A stretch of 64,000 nucleotides of DNA from Nemertoderma westbladi (lineage: Eukaryota > Xenacoelomorpha > Nemertodermatida > Nemertodermatidae): contig JAUCBJ010007204.1 of NCBI GenBank assembly GCA_032718475.1, positions 85,154-149,153 of the forward strand. Reading direction: 5' to 3'. Position 1 is the first letter of the stretch; each line of letters begins with the position of its first letter. Shown one piece after another: positions 1-11,627 of the stretch. Position numbers and translations under genes: made by a program. The notes beneath the pieces are model-generated. The model worked only from the letters and a program-made list of their open reading frames with translations. It was not told the DNA's origin and did not search any database.

Positions 1-3000
1 CTATCTAACGGAGAGAAACTTAGGTTCCTCATCAAGTGCTTGGAAGGACCTCCCAAGTTAATGGCGTTAAAGTTTATTGGACATCCAGAAGGATTAAGAC
101 AAGTATGGGATACATTAAACATCAGGTATGGTAACAAGGATAACATAGCTAAGTATTTGTATGCAAAATTAGTAGCCCCCCGACACTTCCTTAGTAGCGG
201 GATTATAGAGTTTTCCGATGAGATTCAAGAGATCTGTAGACAATTGGAATTGTTAGGTAAGTCTCATGAATATCAGAGTTCAATGGTTATTGGAGCCGTA
301 GTCTCTACTTTACCAAAGGGTGGAGTATGTACACGCTGGGACAAGAAAGTGTTGTACATGAATGAACAACAACGACGAAGTCCTACCATGGCTGATCTCA
401 TGTCCTTTTTAGATGGTGAGGTAAAACTACAACTCATCAAGCAGTCCAGAGAGAAAACATCAGAAAATAAGGTAAGTGAGAAACCCGCTTCTAGGAGAAG
501 AATAACACCGGTGTGTTACACTGACGACGGCGAAAGCCAAGTTTCTCAAGAAGAGGACAGCGGGAAAGACACTGAGAGATCTTACTACGTTGATAAAACC
601 CCAAAAGATGTAAGTAAATATAAGGCTCGAAACAACGATAGGAGAGAACAGGTTGCCAAGACCCCCCCTCAGTCTCCTAACAGAATGCACCGAAGAAAAC
701 CCGAAGAAAAAACGAGAGTGCATCAAGTTACCCAAGGAAAAGTGAGTAAGATAAAACCTAACTGTGCGCTGTGCGACGGAACCCACCGTTTGAGTGCGTG
801 TGCTGAATTTCTAAAGAAGTCCCTTGTAGACAGACGTGCAGTCGTATGGGACAAGCGGTTATGCTATAATTGCCTCAGACCAGGACACCAACGGCGAACC
901 TGTTACTCCGACATAAAGTGTGCAAAGTGTGGCGCGAAACATCACATCTTGTTACACAGTGAGTTCGAACGAGACAAACAGAGTCAGGTAAGTGAGCCCG
1001 AACTACATGTCCAATTCAGTGATGTAAATGACACTGATCAGGAGTCTGAGATGGAAGGATTCTATACTGACGAATTCTCCGACGCCAACGAATCCTGTTA
1101 TCTAATCAATACCGCAGTGTATCGAGCACTTACTTATGAAAAGGACACCAACAATGAGTTTCCCCCAACTACTTTTGCCAAACAACCATCTTGGAAAGCT
1201 CCAACTTCCAACGTAGGAATCAGAGAATTTCCTGTAGTGCAGGTAAGAGTTCACGGTCTTAACAAAAGTTACATAGTGAACGCCCTCCTTGACTCCGGCA
1301 GCACAGGAACATTCATCGATCAAGAATTAGCCGAAGATATCTTTGCTGGACAACCCAAATTCCGGACTAAATTGAATATGTCAGGAATTATGCAGGTTTG
1401 GAAATCTACCTTAACGGCAGATTACTATGTAGGTGTGTTGTCCACCCCCCAGGATAAGTTAGGAGCACAAGGTATAAGGTCGGTAAAAATGGTGGCTATA
1501 AAGAACTTCGCTACCACTCAAGCAGACCTTTATAATTGGGACGAGGATGAGAGCATCCAACATCTTAAGATACCTCGATTCCAGACAGATTATCCTGGAG
1601 TGCAAATACTCATCGGCCAAAACACGCACGAGGCGCTCGAAACATTAGAGAAACGGCCTGCTCAACCGCAGCCACTGCAAACCTATGCGGTAAGAACTAG
1701 AGTAGGTTGGTACTTTACTGGCCCTTCCCGCAGGACTCTCGAAGAGAGAATGCCACAAGAACAAACATACCAAGTACACGATTGGGAAGTGGAGAGCAGT
1801 GAGGTGGACGAACTAACTGAGGGAACACCATACTCCTCAGATAATGACGACATCTACCAACTCTTCGATGAAGAGAACACCATCGACCTACTTACAGAAA
1901 ACCAAACTTGGAAAAGTCAGGTGAACCTATGTCAACTGATTCACCCATCGGAACCCATCGCTTACAATGATGAACTAAACGATGAGATAGAGCGCTACAA
2001 CGCTAGAACTCGGGACGAACTAGCCGTACGATTCTTTACTCAGGAACTGGTAGAGCCCAATTCATATGATAAGGCTCTATCGATAGAAGAAGAAAGAGCC
2101 AAGCAAATCCAGGAAACAACTACACGTTTTTTAAAGGACCAAGGTAGGTATGAAATCGGCCTACCATTTCGAAAACGAGAACCTAGATTTATAAATAACA
2201 GACCCTTGGCAGAAAAAAGAATCGCTCAATTATATCGACGCCTTACAGCTAATGCTTCAGCGAAAGAAATGTACCAAACTCAGCTGAAGAAATTTATAAC
2301 AAAGGGATACGCGGAGAGAGTACCGGAAGGAACACCAGTGACTGAGAGAACGTATTATTTAACACATCATTACGTTCCCAAACCCGGTAAACCCCATGAA
2401 GTACGAGTCGTATTTGATGGCTCTGCTCTATATATGGGCCAATCCCTCAATTCCGAGTTGTTACCAGGACCCAACTTACTCCAATCTTTGTTGGGAATAC
2501 TATTAAGATTAAGACAATATTCCATCGCGTTCGCCTCTGATATAGAAGGAATGTTCTTACAAGTCAAGGCGCTGGATAGAGATAGAGACAGCCTGAGATT
2601 TCTGTGGTGGCCTGAAGGAGACCTCAACCAGAAACCGGTAGAGTACTGGATGACCATCCAGGCTTTTGGGATCATATCAAGCCCTTCCAACGCCTGCTCC
2701 GTGGTGCGAACCACTGCGAATGACAACCGAGACTCCTTCTCCAAAGAAGTGATAGACAACATAAAACGCAATATATACATGGACGACAATTTAAGGTCCC
2801 TTCCATCAGTAGAAGAAGCCATAGCTGTCGCGAAAGGGACGGTAGAGTGTTTGAAAAGAGGTGGATTTCGACTGACGAAATTCACTAGCAACTCCCGTGA
2901 GTTTCTGGAAGCCATACCGGTAGAAGACCGAGGAACGAAAGACCTAGACTTAATAAAAGACGATCTTCCTGAAACCAAGACGCTAGGCTTGAAGTGGGAC

Positions 3001-5661
3001 ACTGAAAGAGACATCCTGTTTTTTCAGTTAAAACAGCGAGATAATCCAGTTCGGACCAAACGGATTTGTTTAAGCATCCTGAGCAATTATTTCGACCCAT
3101 TGGGATTTATTAGCCCAGTTATATTGATTGCTCGGAGTTTAGTACAACAGATGTGGCTTGAAAACCACTCATGGGACGATCCGCTTAAGGGAGAATTGTT
3201 AAAGAGATGGATGAAGTGGGAAGATTCTCTACCTGCCATCGAGAACTTTATAATTTCCCGTGCATATTTTGGCCATGTTCTTCCTACGTATTCCTATCAA
3301 CTCCATGTGTTTGGAGACGCCAGCGACATGGGAATAGGTATAGTAGCATATCTGCGAGTCGAAACTCCGGATGGAATCAAAGTCGCCTTGGTTACCTCTA
3401 AGGCATTGATTAACAACAAGCTAAAGGTTCCTCGAGCGGAGTTAAAGGCGGCTTTATACGCTACAGCCATCAGCCGGAACGTAACGGAACAAATCGACTA
3501 TCCACTGGAGAAAACGGTTTATTGGACCGACGCTTTACTCGTGTTGGAGTATCTCACCAATGAAGTCTGTCAGTTTAGCGTTTTTGTTACTAACCGAGTA
3601 GCTATTATTCTTAGTCGCACAAAGATAGATCAATGGAGACATTGCCCTGGTACGATTAATCCAGCCGATATCGCCTCCAGGGGAGCAACTCCACAGGAAC
3701 TGATAGATACTCCAGATTGGTTGGGTGGACCCGACTTCCTGAGCAAGGAAGAGGATGAATGGCCTCCTCACCTTACTACGGCAGAGATTAGACAAGCCAA
3801 GGGAGCGGAGACAGTCAAACCTAAAACCCGGGCGAGTAAATCGAAGTTATTTAAACCGACTATCGATCTATCTGTATTACATACTTCCGGGAATGATGCT
3901 TCGGATCCACAATCCCTCAACACAAATAAGTCTGTTGTGGAAATTAGAGATAAAGATTGGAAATCTGGAATACCAGACGTCTCGCAAGGAATCTCACCCA
4001 TGCTGCAGAGAGCAATGCATCATTACAGTTCCTGGAATCGGCTCTGTAAAGCCGTCACATATTTAAGACGATGTTTTCATCATCACTACTCCAGGACGAA
4101 GACCACTAGTGATCACGCTCCATTGACATCTGCACAAGTTCATGTTATTAAGAATTTACCCAAATATAAGATATCTGATCGTTTTCTAAAAGAGAAAATT
4201 AGTCACCAGGAGCATGAAGAAACAAATAAGCAGATACTGAGACTCCTGCAATGCTATGAGGATTCCGAAAAGTACTTCCTGTTGTTGAGAAATCCGCAGA
4301 TGCGCTTAAGGGATCGATTCTCGAGCACAATGATAGATGGGTTAATACGTGTTGGAGGAAGACTCACCAACGCGCCCTTATCCTTTGACACCAAATTCCC
4401 CATACTTATTAGAAATCTTGAAGTACAAATCAAGATGATTGTAGACGTTCACGGTAAACTTTATCATGCTGGTAGAGAACGAATTCTTAGCGAAATTCGA
4501 ACTCGCTATTATTTTGATAAACCCCGTAGAGCTCTGAACCAAGTTCTTAGGAACTGCATACCCTGTAGGAAAGCATTCAGTAGGCCTTTAACACAGCGAG
4601 AGGCAGAATTACCTAGGGAACGAGTAAGCTTCTATGAACCACCTTTTACTAATACTGGTGTAGATTTATTTGGCCCTATTGAAGTATATCGTGCGAGGAC
4701 TATAGTCAAGAGATGGTGTGTCATCTTCGTGTGCATGACCTGTAGAGCCATCCATCTCGATATGGTGAACGATCTATCTACTAACAGCTTCGTCTTAAGT
4801 TTACGACGACAGATCGCTCGCTTCGGGACGAGTAATACCATGAGATCGGATAAAGGAACGAACTTCATAGGTGCCAACAACGAGATACAGGCTTACGTGA
4901 AGGACTGGAACCAAAGACAGGTGGACGACCAGCTAAGGATAACAGCGTCTAGCTGGACCTTCAACGCTGCCGACGCCCCTTGGTGGGGAGGAAGTTGGGA
5001 GAGATTAATTCGAAGTGTCAAAACCGCATTTCACTTTATAGTGCCATGCCGCGCGTATCTCACCGAAGAACTTTTGCGGACGTTAATGGAGGAAATCGCT
5101 GCCTATCTCAACGAGAGACCGCTTATGCCAGTCTCATCGAGTCCCGATTCCCTGGAAGCGCTAACACCCGCGCACTTCCTACTGAAGAAACCTGTAGCCA
5201 TGCTCCCACGATCGGAGATTGCCGACGGAGACGAATACTGCCGTCGAACTTGGCAACTTATGCAGTTGCTATCCCGTCGTTTCGCTGACCATTTCGAGAA
5301 ACATTATCTGCCCACGCTACAACTTCGAACTAAGTGGTTTGCGCAGCAAGAAAACGTCAGCGCCGGAGATATGGTGCTTATTGTAGATCCAGACCTCCCA
5401 CGTAAACGGTGGCAGACAGGTCGTATCATCGAGACACACATTTCAGATGATGGTTTAGTACGCTCGGTAGAACTCATCGTCATGCGGCGTAACTTCAAGA
5501 AGCCAGGCATCATCTTTGAGACGCAACAACTCAATCGCCCAGTTGGTCGTTTATGTTTACTGGAAAGAGACAGAGAACTCTCCGGGAACTATGGAAGGCA
5601 AGACACTCTTCCCACGACCACCTCCCTAATTCCTCAAACATCTAGGGACTCCCTAACGTGA
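1..5661 (+). CDS. BEL/Pao Gag-Pol polyprotein, copy A (5' partial)
   Basis: Polyprotein for particle assembly, reverse transcription and integration. The frame is open from base 1 and runs 1886 codons to TGA at 5659-5661. Using the Met at 40 as residue 1, the order is: capsid-like DUF1759 region (1-135), zinc knuckles (C242 to H306, ending HHILLH), retropepsin-like protease (D418-S-G), reverse transcriptase with YMDD at 913-916, RNase H (D1093 in FGDAS), an integrase zinc-binding HHCC region near 1475-1520, DDE integrase (D1542, D1604, E1654), and a DUF5641-type C-terminus (about 1740-1840). This order is diagnostic of BEL/Pao. All catalytic residues I could check are present and there is no frameshift, so this copy may be a working source of Pol. 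The true start lies outside the window; the equivalent sequence in copy C extends several hundred residues further upstream. Confidence 0.95.
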   Translation, partial: LSNGEKLRFLIKCLEGPPKLMALKFIGHPEGLRQVWDTLNIRYGNKDNIAKYLYAKLVAPRHFLSSGIIEFSDEIQEICRQLELLGKSHEYQSSMVIGAVVSTLPKGGVCTRWDKKVLYMNEQQRRSPTMADLMSFLDGEVKLQLIKQSREKTSENKVSEKPASRRRITPVCYTDDGESQVSQEEDSGKDTERSYYVDKTPKDVSKYKARNNDRREQVAKTPPQSPNRMHRRKPEEKTRVHQVTQGKVSKIKPNCALCDGTHRLSACAEFLKKSLVDRRAVVWDKRLCYNCLRPGHQRRTCYSDIKCAKCGAKHHILLHSEFERDKQSQVSEPELHVQFSDVNDTDQESEMEGFYTDEFSDANESCYLINTAVYRALTYEKDTNNEFPPTTFAKQPSWKAPTSNVGIREFPVVQVRVHGLNKSYIVNALLDSGSTGTFIDQELAEDIFAGQPKFRTKLNMSGIMQVWKSTLTADYYVGVLSTPQDKLGAQGIRSVKMVAIKNFATTQADLYNWDEDESIQHLKIPRFQTDYPGVQILIGQNTHEALETLEKRPAQPQPLQTYAVRTRVGWYFTGPSRRTLEERMPQEQTYQVHDWEVESSEVDELTEGTPYSSDNDDIYQLFDEENTIDLLTENQTWKSQVNLCQLIHPSEPIAYNDELNDEIERYNARTRDELAVRFFTQELVEPNSYDKALSIEEERAKQIQETTTRFLKDQGRYEIGLPFRKREPRFINNRPLAEKRIAQLYRRLTANASAKEMYQTQLKKFITKGYAERVPEGTPVTERTYYLTHHYVPKPGKPHEVRVVFDGSALYMGQSLNSELLPGPNLLQSLLGILLRLRQYSIAFASDIEGMFLQVKALDRDRDSLRFLWWPEGDLNQKPVEYWMTIQAFGIISSPSNACSVVRTTANDNRDSFSKEVIDNIKRNIYMDDNLRSLPSVEEAIAVAKGTVECLKRGGFRLTKFTSNSREFLEAIPVEDRGTKDLDLIKDDLPETKTLGLKWDTERDILFFQLKQRDNPVRTKRICLSILSNYFDPLGFISPVILIARSLVQQMWLENHSWDDPLKGELLKRWMKWEDSLPAIENFIISRAYFGHVLPTYSYQLHVFGDASDMGIGIVAYLRVETPDGIKVALVTSKALINNKLKVPRAELKAALYATAISRNVTEQIDYPLEKTVYWTDALLVLEYLTNEVCQFSVFVTNRVAIILSRTKIDQWRHCPGTINPADIASRGATPQELIDTPDWLGGPDFLSKEEDEWPPHLTTAEIRQAKGAETVKPKTRASKSKLFKPTIDLSVLHTSGNDASDPQSLNTNKSVVEIRDKDWKSGIPDVSQGISPMLQRAMHHYSSWNRLCKAVTYLRRCFHHHYSRTKTTSDHAPLTSAQVHVIKNLPKYKISDRFLKEKISHQEHEETNKQILRLLQCYEDSEKYFLLLRNPQMRLRDRFSSTMIDGLIRVGGRLTNAPLSFDTKFPILIRNLEVQIKMIVDVHGKLYHAGRERILSEIRTRYYFDKPRRALNQVLRNCIPCRKAFSRPLTQREAELPRERVSFYEPPFTNTGVDLFGPIEVYRARTIVKRWCVIFVCMTCRAIHLDMVNDLSTNSFVLSLRRQIARFGTSNTMRSDKGTNFIGANNEIQAYVKDWNQRQVDDQLRITASSWTFNAADAPWWGGSWERLIRSVKTAFHFIVPCRAYLTEELLRTLMEEIAAYLNERPLMPVSSSPDSLEALTPAHFLLKKPVAMLPRSEIADGDEYCRRTWQLMQLLSRRFADHFEKHYLPTLQLRTKWFAQQENVSAGDMVLIVDPDLPRKRWQTGRIIETHISDDGLVRSVELIVMRRNFKKPGIIFETQQLNRPVGRLCLLERDRELSGNYGRQDTLPTTTSLIPQTSRDSLT
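985..993 (+). promoter_or_regulatory. Consensus 5' splice donor inside gag (CAG|GTAAGT)
   Basis: A textbook metazoan donor lies in the coding sequence, with the exon edge at 987/988 between codons (phase 0). The same nonamer is at the equivalent place in copies B and C. A second good donor (AAG|GTAAGT) lies near 469-477 and is also present in copy C. Use as a donor for a subgenomic ORF-X message is inference. The motif also encodes Gln-Val-Ser, so conservation could be protein-driven. Confidence 0.4.
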
Positions 5662-5959
5662 TACGTCTGGAGTGGGTGTATGACTATATTGTTTTATCTA
5701 TTTTGTTATATTTTTATATGCGAACTTTATTATGTACTTTATTATAATCGTTTTTATTCAATTTTTATTTAGTAGAATGTTATTTTAGTGATTATTTAGT
5801 AGATTAGTGCAATATATTAGTGTTTATTACGTACGTAATTACTTATAATATATATTTAGTACGACGGCGAGAAATAATTTTTTCTCTTTCCTTACTGTCC
5901 GTATCATATTATAAATACGTGACTACAGTAAGATGAAATGTCCGTACTTCTTAAAGTAC

Positions 5960-5965
5960 AATAAA
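5960..5965 (+). terminator. AATAAA polyadenylation-type signal after pol
   Basis: AATAAA lies about 300 bases past the pol stop and is kept in the same context in copies B and C. It could end a gag-pol transcript before ORF-X, which would force ORF-X onto its own message. Use is inferred only. Confidence 0.4.
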
Positions 5966-6210
5966 GCCACTACTATATTCAAGTATTATTGGTAGGCAGA
6001 GTATTAGGAATGCAAAGTTCAGATCCTCGTGTCTCGGCTAAGCCAAGCTCTGGGTAGACCTTGGAAACGACTTGCCTCTTCACACTGACATTGCTTCGTG
6101 CGATATTGCTCTTCTACCTTATATTAAATAATACATATAGTAGCGTGATGTCCCTCTAGCAGTAGCGTAAAACGCAAATAAATCTGTTAAACCTTTTGAC
6201 CATCTGTAAT

Positions 6211-6490
6211 TCTAGTCGATTAAGATATCGCGGCACCCACCGATATACTTGAAAGACAAATTCTAGAATCAATGGTTAACGTCCCCAGACAAGTTCTGGA
6301 ATAAATCGGTGCCCATCTTAAATATTAATTTAATATTTGTTAAAATCAGTAAAATTCAGATCTGTTAACAATTCTAGTCGATTAAGATATTGTAGCACTT
6401 CCCGATACTCTTAAAAGACAAATTTCATAGAATTAAGGATCCTATGTCCCCAGACCTGCTCTGGAATCAAATTGTGTCAATTTTAACATC
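6211..6490 (+). repeat. Tandem duplication carrying paired CCAGA/TCTGG hairpins
   Basis: Two diverged units 162 bp apart (starting at 6211 and 6373) share TCTAGTCGATTAAGATAT and the following text. Each carries a 5-bp stem hairpin: 6285-6299 and 6450-6464, CCAGA-N5-TCTGG. The same pair occurs in copies B (about 31995 and 32157) and C (about 48440 and 48600). The stem is unchanged while the loop bases vary, which suggests structure in RNA. Confidence 0.65.
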
Positions 6491-7287
6491 AAATAATAAA
6501 ATTCACGGGAATAAATTTAAATTCATATTTTTAAATGAATTTCATAAATTGTCATTTTGTACAATTTATAACATTCCCAAAATTCCATTAATTAATAGAT
6601 CATGGGAGCGGAGATTCATCCTGTTGAGTGTATTAGAGTGCGAGAATCTCCAACATATAGTCAATAGCCGATAAAATTAACAAAATCATGCATAAAGAGG
6701 ATATTGACAATTAAAGAATTATTATTAAATAGCATCCCAGATCTGTATGCATGAGAATTACCCTAATTCTACCGCTAGCATTCCATAATGTCACCATAGC
6801 AACACCCACGCTAGAATTAGAAGCAAGTTAAAAGAACAATAGAAAGCTTGTCCCATTGCCTAGCATAGAGAATACATAGCACACTGTTAGTATCCAAGGA
6901 TACACAGTAATAAAGTGACATTCTGGAAGGCACTGACTAACGGACAAATGGCCTGTATGTGTGCAGTTGTTGACAGTTGTGTGGAATTTGTGCGTTTATA
7001 GGTGAATGTTACTACTAAAGTATGTTTACAGTAGCTAGTCGCAATTGTAAAAATAGCCCAACTCTCCTATAGAAAGAACCTAAGTGGATCCAAGCCTTTG
7101 GGACGGACAGTGGAGTGACTTGTGCCGGTTATCGTTGTCGTGCTGTTGCTACATGTTGGCGTAAACACCGCGACGACGGTAGATCGGCGCTGAGAATCCC
7201 ACTGTCCGGGGGCAAAGAGAAGTAGGCAGCGACGCCCGCTCGCCTAAATACAAACTTATTTGATATTAATAAACTCAGATAGCAGAT

Positions 7288-10200
7288 ATGACGGAGTTGA
7301 TAGAAGATGATCTTGGTATTAGGGAGCGATATACTCTACCTTTACAAGCATTTGTGGATAGCTTAATACGCGGTGAAGCCGATCCAACCATTACGGAGGA
7401 CGATGGTCGTTATATCGAACCGCCGATGTCCCAAGAGCAACTTGCGCGTGAATTGGACTATCGAAAATTCACCACTCGCTATACGAATCGTAATGGTACG
7501 TATATGGACTTCCTAACGACCGGCCATCCTATCGATTTACATGATACGGACGATGTAGATACAGAAAGGGAAATGGTTCTATTTAAATATCATACCCAGC
7601 GGAATCGTAACGATAAACCGAGAATAGATCACGAAAATTCTATTCGTAATAGACTGGAAAGAGAAAACGTTGAAGAACCAGATAAACGCATCGACTTCAA
7701 CGAATACTTAGAATTTTTGAGAGAAACCTATCTCAACGTCGCTAGTCAGCAAGCAGAACTTAGAGACTCGATATCCTCAAGGTATCCATCACGACCCTGT
7801 GGTAGAACTCAAACGGCTCTATTTCACTATGATGTATCTTACCGCCGATCGTCCACTACCTGTTATCCCGGATAGTTTTGAACAAATGGAAGAATATTGC
7901 AAAACTGGAGAACGTTCACCTGCGTTTCCTCTACAGGACATACGTCTTTGGTATTATTGTGACGAATGCCCTAGACCCAACCAACAAACTGAAAGACACA
8001 AACATCCGCGGAGACATTGCGCTAAACATAGTTTTACGCGTTACACTTACGGGAGTTTCGAGCGAAACCTGTTCGACGTACCGCCCACGATCGCTCGTCT
8101 TAAACGATCACTGAATAAACCCATGATCAGAGTTCCGGAATACTCGGTCAGGCCTCCTCATTCCCTAGTGAGACCTCAAACTCTTGATCCTAACAGTATC
8201 ACTGATCCTCCCGAACTATATTCCCTGTTCAAAGACTTAGTGTTACCCGAACAACTAATCGGTGGTGCTCCGGTAGTGGGTTCGTTAGACATCCGCCCAT
8301 CCTACTTAGCCGGATTGGGACGCGGGCAACTAATATCGCCCTTTGATCCTTACAATCGTCCAGGATTAAACCCGATACAACCCGCCACGGAAGTCGAGGA
8401 GAGCGTTATAAGAAACGCTTTAGACGCCATTCGACAGAAAATCGGAAAGGGAACACAAGATTGTTTAGAGAAACGTAAATTACAACAACAAGTCCAATCG
8501 GTGAAGGAGTTAGCCTTGCCACAGTTCGATAGAGAAATCCAAAACCTCGAGGAAGACATCGAGCTTGGACGCACGTATTCTCTACAAGAATTTTTAGATG
8601 AACGCTTACAGAGACAAGCGGAAGAAAATCTAATCGAAGAGAAACACACGAAACTGGAAGAAAGAGAAGAAGCCGCTTTAGCCCAACCTGAAGCTCAAAT
8701 CCTCATGACGGACCTCTACTCTAAAACCGTTCGTCATCCCTCTATGATTCCACATTTCGGAGACAAGCTCTTCGCGACGATACAACCTCAACCGGTTGAT
8801 ATCAGTACAGGATCGCAAAACCTTATCGCTGACGCCCCTATGTTACAGCGTCCGCCGATCGAGGCCGCTCGTGTTGACGGTATACTAGTTGAACCTCCGG
8901 ACAATCGAGCGGATCTTGTCCGTCGTATGGTACACGATGTCAACATACGCGCTAGACCTTTACAGAACTCGTTTTACGGGATTAAAGACCACCCTTATTA
9001 CGTTAATCTGACTCAATATTATATGGTAAAACCAGAAGACCCGACACATGATTTAAAGTTTCTACCACTAATAAATCCTCTAGACATTGTCGAACTCGAA
9101 CAATTGCAGAAACATCTGGATCAGTTAGTAAAGGTAAACTCATTTAGAAAACCATATAACATTTCTCGAATCGAGAAAGATATAGAACCTCCTTATAACC
9201 TCGATGGATTTATTAAAACTCGATTAGTCCATTGGAATCTAGATGTATTATTTGAAGAAGAGAAAATACAAAGATATGGAACTGTGGAGACGTATACCAC
9301 TCGGCATATGAAGTATAGTGATCTATCTCCCTGACGCTAACCAATGCGCCACCTTGTGGCATCCAGTAGGGATGACCCTAGAGAACGCCACCAAGGAGTG
9401 GAATGAAACTCTTAATGTTATTGAGATGTATGGAGTTGTCACCTACGATAATGAAGGTAGCGTTCCGGTCGGAGAGCTAGGAACTACGCGCATGATCCAC
9501 ATCCGCGGATTAGCTGGTTCTACCCACGTGTTTACTCGAGCGTGTTCCGACTTGATTGATTATTCTTTTGAAACTCTCACCGAAACACAAAAGAATCTCC
9601 GACATGGACAATTCGAACTCGCGCAGCGTTACGTCATTGACACCGAACGCAAACCGGCCATGGGCATCGATGGATCGATGTTACCCCAGCCCGTACTCGA
9701 GATGTTGTTCAACGAAAGAATCCTTAAAATCGGCTCAGCTGTTTATGGAGATCTCCAAAACGACTTTCGGAATATGGAGGACATTCCATACCCTTTCGTT
9801 GATACTCAGCTGATTGCTCCCTGGGCAGAAGGTCGAGGTTTCTTCCGCACCATGTATGCTAATACCTCTAGCAACATTACCAAGGTGCAACGAACTTCCA
9901 TCGGACATCTTGCCTTTCAGGAATATGGATGGAATTTCAAAGTCGGAAATCCCATTAACTATCAACAGGTATACGGAGACCATTATTCTCGATTATACTT
10001 TGATGGACCATTGACCGCACCTGGCGCCGTGTATAGCTTCATGAGTGTTCCACTCCGTCCCTCCTTAGCTATATACACGATCTTTGAAAACACCGCACTT
10101 GCCGGTTGGCTAGCCGATGTGTGCAGTCGTACTATACGCGCCCATCCATTAATACTTGGGACCAAACTCGCTAAGCTAGATGAACATAATAAATTCATCC

Positions 10201-11549
10201 GTTTCGAATGTTTCCGGAGATTTTTAACCCCGTTCCGCAACGTGGATAGCCAATTTAAAGACCGCGCCTTGACCAAACTCAGCCTAAGAAACTCAGCTGC
10301 AGAGAAGTTGGATAGCGCTGGATTCGCCATTTTCAAAGAGATTTGTATATTGAACTTGCACTCCTCTGTTATACAAAGACCTCGAATCCCCACCGGTTAT
10401 TCTGTCATGGAAATTCAGACAATAGGTCCACCTGAAGAGACAGACGCGCCCACTTCAGCTATGCACTTGGAAGACGAACCAATATGTCTAGAATCCGAAG
10501 AGATTCAGCCTATCGCGCCCCGGAACAGTGATAACGATTACATCATAGAATGGTATCAAGGTCCACAGTGTCTCACTGCGTACGATTATCGACATGCCAA
10601 CTATGTTTCTAGGCAACGTTGTCGGTTATGCGCATCGAGAGACCACGATACGCCCATGGACACCAACGTCCGCTGTTCCTATTTCCAAGAACAACCGTCT
10701 ATGGAAATTTATTGCGCATATTGCAGACTCAATAACCTGCATATCTTTGCGGTTTGCCCTCAATTTATGACTCAATGTCACCATTGTCAACTAAAGGGAC
10801 ATGCTAGTTTCGACTGCCCTTTTAATCACGATTTGGAAAGCGTAGATGAAATGATCACACTGCGTTACATCAGAGCTTGAGAAGCGAACGCTGATTTACA
10901 TTGTGATTCGCGCCATCGCTATTATCCCGGACGCGCTTACGAAGGAGTTTATGCGTTCCATCCTTATCTATTCGCTTCTGTTGAACAGAAATCACGCATA
11001 TCAAGTTACGAGCTACTGAAGCGCGTCGGAGAATGTATTTCAACTAAATTCGTACGCAAATTTCTCAGGAGTGTTAATCCTAGCGACCTTCATTCCTATA
11101 ACTTAATCAATTATATCCGTCAGGATCCGGACTATGGAGACTTGTTTGTTAACTCACACCCCGAGTTGCAGGAAGTACATCGAAGGCCTTACGAATACCG
11201 AGCCCGCGAACGCGAGTTGGAAAGGACCATTAAACCCCGGAAGTTTCTAACTGCCTATGGTCCACCCACGGCCCTCGTTCAGACCACTCGTAAAGGACCC
11301 GTAAGAGCGGCTGTCTTGAAACGAGCTCTCAAAGCCGTTAGACCCCTCTCACCTGACGTTGATGTCAATCAACCCGGTACTTCGACTGGCGGATACACCG
11401 ACCATAATCCTACACCCTCTGATGCAATCATATTGCACCCTTCACCCAGGAGTTATAGCCCTCCTTGTAAAGTGGCTCGCCCCAAAGAGAAAAGGACTCT
11501 GGCTAGCTTTAAAAAACTGCGTAAACGCCGTCCGCGCAAGAAAGACTAA
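7288..11549 (+). pseudogene. ORF-X, copy A: exonuclease-like plus zinc-knuckle protein, frameshifted
   Basis: Large gene between pol and the 3' LTR, about 1,420 codons when all segments are counted. The start is ATG 7288, matching copies B and C. The frame shifts near 7780 and again near 9315, and TGA at 10878-10880 replaces the Trp codon seen in copies B and C; the last segment then stays open to 11549. Order: N-terminal region of unknown fold; charged probable coiled coil (about 8450-8690); DEDD 3'-5' exonuclease-like domain (about 9420-10150) with YDNEG and KIGS...GDL motifs; three zinc knuckles (about 10618-10815); Pro-rich and strongly basic tail. No signal peptide or membrane span is seen, arguing against an envelope protein. 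The role is unknown; nucleic-acid binding is likely from the knuckles and basic tail. Confidence 0.8.
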
Positions 11550-11627
11550 CTGTTTAGAGTATTTACGTATATTAGAAACTGTGATTTTGTATATTTTATA
11601 GACTCAAATCCCATTTTCTGGGAGCGG

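Larger units (their letters stand above)
5662..7287 (+). other. Pol/ORF-X spacer, copy A
   Basis: A 1.6 kb AT-rich interval with no supported coding sequence. Homologous spacers of about the same length lie between pol and ORF-X in copy B (31167-32809) and copy C (47815-49440), so it is an integral part of the element. It holds a conserved AATAAA, a tandem duplication with two hairpins, and a GC-richer stretch at about 7090-7235 just before ORF-X. It probably carries the signals for expressing ORF-X separately from gag-pol, but I see no diagnostic promoter. Confidence 0.7.

Noticed and set aside
2370-3100. Long antisense frames under pol (also 35385-36047 in copy B)
   Set aside because: Shadow frames opposite a conserved RT coding sequence; they recur only because pol is conserved.
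7288-11549. ORF-X as an envelope gene
   Set aside because: The position fits env, but there is no signal peptide, fusion-peptide-like or membrane segment in any copy, and the domains seen are exonuclease-like and zinc knuckles.
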